A stretch of 64,000 bases of DNA from Flavihumibacter profundi. Its GTDB lineage: Bacteria > Bacteroidota > Bacteroidia > Chitinophagales > Chitinophagaceae. The stretch lies in contig NZ_JAIQXE010000004.1 in NCBI RefSeq assembly GCF_020076305.1, forward strand, positions 1 to 64,000, written 5' to 3'. The stretch's first letter is position 1; every line of letters starts with the position of its first letter. Below are positions 62,985 through 64,000 of the stretch, one piece after another. The position numbers and the translations under genes are program-made. The notes below the pieces were generated by a model. That model worked only from the letters and a program-made list of their open reading frames with translations, ran no database searches and was not told the DNA's origin.

Positions 62985-62995
62985 TATTTTACGAG

Positions 62996-63068
62996 AGCCA
63001 CTTGTCGGAATCGAACCAACGACCTACTGATTACAAATCAGTTGCTCTACCAGCTGAGCTAAAGTGGC
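62996..63068 (-). tRNA. trnT: tRNA-Thr (TGT)
   Basis: Acceptor GCCACTT/AAGTGGC, anticodon loop TTTGTAA (TGT), T-loop GGTTCGATTCC. 73 bases. First gene of the tRNA-tuf unit. Confidence 0.96.
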
Positions 63069-63114
63069 GCATAAAAAAACAGAAAAGAACTACCCCTTTT
63101 TTGATTCGGGATGG

Positions 63115-63142
63115 CAAAGGTAAAAGAATTTAAGAAATACAA
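63115..63142 (-). promoter_or_regulatory. Promoter of the tRNA-tuf unit
   Basis: On the minus strand TTG (63142-63140), 17 bases, TACCTTTG (63122-63115). The -7 box is exact; the spacing is slightly short. It lies ~47 bases before the first tRNA. Confidence 0.5.
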
Positions 63143-63217
63143 AAATTTTGAAAACCTTTTTTTTAAAAAAACAGGAGAACACAGGCCAGGCAAGCATTTC
63201 CACAGAAAAATAGGCAC

Positions 63218-63262
63218 AAAAAAAAAGGTGTCTGACTCTTTTTGGGGGTCAGACACCTTTTT
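63218..63262 (-). terminator. Terminator after the hibernation factor gene
   Basis: GGTGTCTGAC (63227-63236) and GTCAGACACC (63248-63257) with flanking A and T runs; on the minus strand a T9 tail follows the stem. It lies 12 bases past the stop at 63274. Confidence 0.85.
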
Positions 63263-63273
63263 GGGGGCTTTTT

Positions 63274-63576
63274 TTATACCGCGTATTGTTTTTGTTTTTT
63301 ACGTTTAATCTGGTTTACCAGGGAATCAAGCGCACAGTCAAATGACTCTTCAAATGATTTAGAACTTGCTTTAACAAAGAAATCGTGTTTCGGCACGTGC
63401 ACCCTGATCTCCGCTACCTTGTCTTTAATGTTATGCACTACATTGTCTAATTTCAAATAAACATCCACTTTAATAATCCGTTCATGAAATGTTTCCAGTT
63501 TGCTTAATTTGTTGGTAACATACTCCACGAGTTTTACATCTGCATCAAAGTGTACAGTTTGAATGTTAACGTTCAT
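63274..63576 (-). CDS. hpf: Ribosome hibernation-promoting factor, short form
   Basis: 100 residues from the start at 63576 (MNVNIQTVHFDADVKLVEYV). HPF/YfiA fold: alternating strand-helix pattern, EIRVHVPKHDFFVKASSK, and a basic C-terminal tail (IKRKKQKQYAV). No dimerisation domain, so the short type. It lies downstream of xerC with 177 bp between them and before the tRNA-tuf unit. Confidence 0.9.
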   Translation of the reverse strand: MNVNIQTVHFDADVKLVEYVTNKLSKLETFHERIIKVDVYLKLDNVVHNIKDKVAEIRVHVPKHDFFVKASSKSFEESFDCALDSLVNQIKRKKQKQYAV

Positions 63577-63753
63577 AGCAATCACGTTTTTACGAGTGAA
63601 CAATAAATAAAAGAGCTTTCTGAATATTTTTGTTATCCATTGGCTATTGGTTCTGTTGCTATGAAGATAATATAATGATCCCCATTTTCCAAGAATGCCT
63701 GCTTATTTTTTTTATTTCACAAACCATTCACATACAACAAATTAGATTAATGT

Positions 63754-64000
63754 TTAGCCCTTGGGGTGAGCCTTTTTGTGGACTTCCTTCAGTTTGCCGA
63801 TAGTTGTATGCGTATACACCTGTGTTGCAGCTAAACTGGCATGCCCCAGCAGTTCTTTTACAGCATTCAGTTCCGCACCGTTATTGAGTAAATGGGTGGC
63901 AAAACTGTGTCGCAGGATATGCGGGCTCCGTTTACTCAGGGTAGTGAAATTGCCCAGGTAGCCTTTTACAATGCGGTATACATATTGGGCATAAAGGGGT
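63754..64000 (-). CDS. xerC: Tyrosine recombinase XerC/XerD, C-terminal part
   Basis: The last 81 codons are visible; the gene runs off the right edge. [19 protein letters not shown] gives the HxxR motif, [19 protein letters not shown] gives LGH and the nucleophile Tyr. The end is basic ([13 protein letters not shown]). The close setting before hpf and the translation machinery suggests a housekeeping chromosome-dimer recombinase, not a phage integrase; XerC versus XerD cannot be told from this part. Confidence 0.88.
   Translation of the reverse strand, partial: PLYAQYVYRIVKGYLGNFTTLSKRSPHILRHSFATHLLNNGAELNAVKELLGHASLAATQVYTHTTIGKLKEVHKKAHPKG

Noticed and set aside
63754-64000. Phage or island integrase at the right edge
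   Set aside because: The visible C-terminus is of XerC/XerD type and sits beside hpf and the translation operon, with no phage genes or attachment repeats in view.

Overview
The window looks like a chromosomal segment of a Bacteroidota bacterium, probably Chitinophagaceae or a close relative. The evidence is the protein types (short LeuA, ThrA fusion, BBP2-type porin after Amt, DUF1553/DUF1501 cytochrome genes, DarA/DarB-like enzymes), the lack of strong Shine-Dalgarno sites, and several promoters of the Bacteroidota form TTG/TTTG-N19-20-TAnnTTTG. No phage, insertion sequence or CRISPR array was recognised. Both window ends cut through sequence; the right end truncates a XerC/XerD-type recombinase gene.

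Layout. 0.3-1.9 kb: an unknown helical-repeat protein (minus). 2.1-13.6 kb: branched-chain amino acid genes (plus): leuA, a double ABC ATPase, leuB, an apparent ilv leader-peptide attenuator, then ilvE, ilvD, ilvB, ilvN, ilvC, ilvA. 13.7-22.8 kb: nitrogen assimilation: gltB, gltD, amt and an outer-membrane porin. 22.8-28.8 kb: a minus-strand operon of planctomycete-type cytochrome and DUF1501 proteins. 29.1-31.7 kb: ppc (minus). 31.8-36.8 kb: thrA, thrB, thrC preceded by a threonine-rich leader peptide. 36.9-42.1 kb: an AT-richer cassette (transporter, HAD phosphatase, GHMP sugar kinase, DegT aminotransferase, sugar-nucleotide reductase), followed by what reads as a second, degenerate thrC 3' end. 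42.3-45.2 kb: an OmpA lipoprotein and an S9 peptidase. 45.4-63.1 kb: the classical tRNA4-tuf-trnW-secE-nusG-rplKAJL-rpoB block (minus), interrupted between rplL and rpoB by an ~8.3-kb dialkylresorcinol-type gene cluster. 63.3-64 kb: a ribosome-hibernation factor and xerC.

How the parts connect. ppc supplies oxaloacetate, GltBD supplies glutamate, ThrABC turns aspartate into threonine, IlvA turns threonine into 2-oxobutyrate, and the Ilv/Leu enzymes build isoleucine, valine and the leucine precursors. leuCD is not in the window. Two operons (thr and ilv) carry upstream short reading frames very rich in the codons of their own products, which suggests ribosome-mediated attenuation at both.

Most notable: (1) the two leader peptides; (2) the secondary-metabolite cluster lodged between rplL and rpoB, with rpoC absent after rpoB; (3) the thrC tail remnant on the far side of the sugar cassette; (4) a family of 7-bp tandem repeats (GTRARCG and AT-rich variants), often fused to the stop codon of the preceding gene and often present as inverted pairs.
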